In this document: positions 19,108 through 19,675 of the stretch, piece after piece
How the letters are laid out: the number at the start of each line of letters is the position of its first letter
Numbering within the stretch: position 1 is the first letter of the stretch
Origin: Oligoflexus sp.
GTDB taxonomy: Bacteria > Bdellovibrionota_B > Oligoflexia > Oligoflexales > Oligoflexaceae
Assembly (NCBI GenBank): GCA_030151925.1
Contig: JASLCY010000321.1
Coordinates: 1 to 19,675 of the forward strand
Length of the DNA stretch: 19,675 nt
Reading direction: 5' to 3'
Program-made: the position numbers and the translations under genes
The notes under the pieces: generated by a model
The model's input: the letters and a program-made list of their open reading frames with translations, nothing else
Told to the model about the DNA's origin: nothing
Databases searched by the model: none

Positions 19108-19136
19108 CTTGGGGTGGAGTATGCCATCGCCTGCGT
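19108..19136 (-). promoter_or_regulatory. fmt: Weak promoter candidate for fmt
   Basis: On the minus strand TTGTGA (four of six) and CATACT (four of six) are spaced by about 17 nt. If used, the transcript would have to pass the terminator hairpin before fmt. Approximate placement. Confidence 0.3.
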
Positions 19137-19174
19137 GAAGTCACAAGCGAGTCGGGCTCTCGGCGTGATCGAAC

Positions 19175-19675
19175 TTAGGGCGTCTTCTCCGGCATGCCTT
19201 TGCAGTCTTGGAACTCTTTGCGGAGAGTCGTGTTGATCTCCTTGAGCATCTCGTACTCCTTCGCGCTGCGGATGCGGCCGTAGTACTCCGAGAGCTCGAC
19301 GGATTTATCGGGATTCATGAGCTGGAGGATAGTCGTCGTCTGCTTTTGCGGGATGCGATTGAACAGCGAGACCACCAGGTCCTTGTCGAGCTTCTCGAAG
19401 ACGGGCGCGGCTTTCTTCGCGTCCATCTTCTGATAGAACTCGACGAGCTTGTCGAGGCGCTCGCCCTGCAGCTGTTTTTCCTTCTGGACGGTCTGCTGGA
19501 AGTAGGCCATCTCATCTTCAAGCTTCTTCAGCTTCTCGTCGACGGATTTCTCGAGGCCTTTGAGCTGCTCCTCGCGGCCCTTCAAGACCTCGATGCGGTT
19601 CTCGACCTGACTCTGCTTGCGTTCGAGCAGCGTGAGGTAGCGGCCGACCTCGTCCTTCTTCATGTTCTCGCCGTC
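19175..19675 (-). CDS. MotE-like coiled-coil protein (5' end beyond the window)
   Basis: The visible 166 codons include a long charged coiled coil (first 85 residues, with LERKQSQVENRIEVLKGREE) and then KAAPVFEKLDKDLVVSLFNRIPQKQTTTILQLM, the pattern of the MgtE-N-like domain found in MotE/FliG-related flagellar proteins. A C-terminal helix ends CKGMPEKTP. An ATG at 19663 exists, but the frame stays open to the window edge (DGEN before it) and no Shine-Dalgarno element is visible, so the gene probably starts further right, where MotE proteins have a membrane anchor. MotE is a periplasmic chaperone for the stator partner MotC in some bacteria. A motility role is likely but not certain; other coiled-coil proteins share this domain. 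Confidence 0.7.
   Translation of the reverse strand, partial: DGENMKKDEVGRYLTLLERKQSQVENRIEVLKGREEQLKGLEKSVDEKLKKLEDEMAYFQQTVQKEKQLQGERLDKLVEFYQKMDAKKAAPVFEKLDKDLVVSLFNRIPQKQTTTILQLMNPDKSVELSEYYGRIRSAKEYEMLKEINTTLRKEFQDCKGMPEKTP

Noticed and set aside
18053..19144. Fmt start at 19144
   Set aside because: The 42 extra residues are encoded by a terminator and hairpin region, and the family N terminus begins at MRLVFMGSP (19018).

Overview
The window reads as chromosomal core DNA from a Gram-negative, GC-rich, motile bacterium. An LpxH-type phosphoesterase, an outer-membrane barrel candidate and several Sec signal peptides point to a double membrane. FlbD, a MotE-like protein and a chemotaxis receptor point to flagella. 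The set of families (PrkA/YeaH/SpoVR, an MCP with a FQDITRQ motif, FlbD, a ChaN-like protein) fits a Bdellovibrionota or other former delta-proteobacterial lineage, but this placement is inference. I see no insertion sequence, CRISPR array, phage gene, tRNA or rRNA, and no stretch above 300 bases without a gene.

Left part (1-3839). The minus strand carries acpP, then a good intrinsic terminator, then rpiB and the 5' part of glyA with 3 nt between them. Divergent from acpP is an LpxH-like metallophosphoesterase read from a TTG codon. Its 3' end overlaps the end of a minus-strand gene for a secreted protein with a predicted beta-barrel.

Centre (2157-8656). One minus-strand operon holds prkA (serine protein kinase), a YeaH/YhbH von Willebrand-like protein and a SpoVR protein. 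These three are conserved partners. The fourth gene encodes the unusual secreted barrel protein and begins directly after the SpoVR stop codon (TAGATG). A sigma70-like promoter with a 17-nt spacer precedes prkA. A weak hairpin/T5 signal lies between prkA and yeaH and may lower expression of the last three genes.

Right of centre (8844-14429). prfB (release factor 2) has the classic programmed +1 frameshift, so its true start is at 9972. Divergent from it are flbD, a secreted TPR protein and a chemotaxis-type receptor with almost no periplasmic part. The receptor gene's terminator lies inside the coding end of the convergent ChaN-like gene.

Right end (14426-19675). After the ChaN-like gene comes a minus-strand operon fmt-purN-91-aa protein-secreted protein, linked by short overlaps. 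A terminator and a second hairpin sit just upstream of fmt. The window ends inside a MotE-like gene that runs off the edge.

Two convergent pairs (LpxH-like/barrel and MCP/ChaN-like) share an architecture: stop codons overlap and a terminator is written inside the partner gene's codons. The most unusual content is the fourth gene of the PrkA operon and the long ChaN-like protein without a signal peptide.
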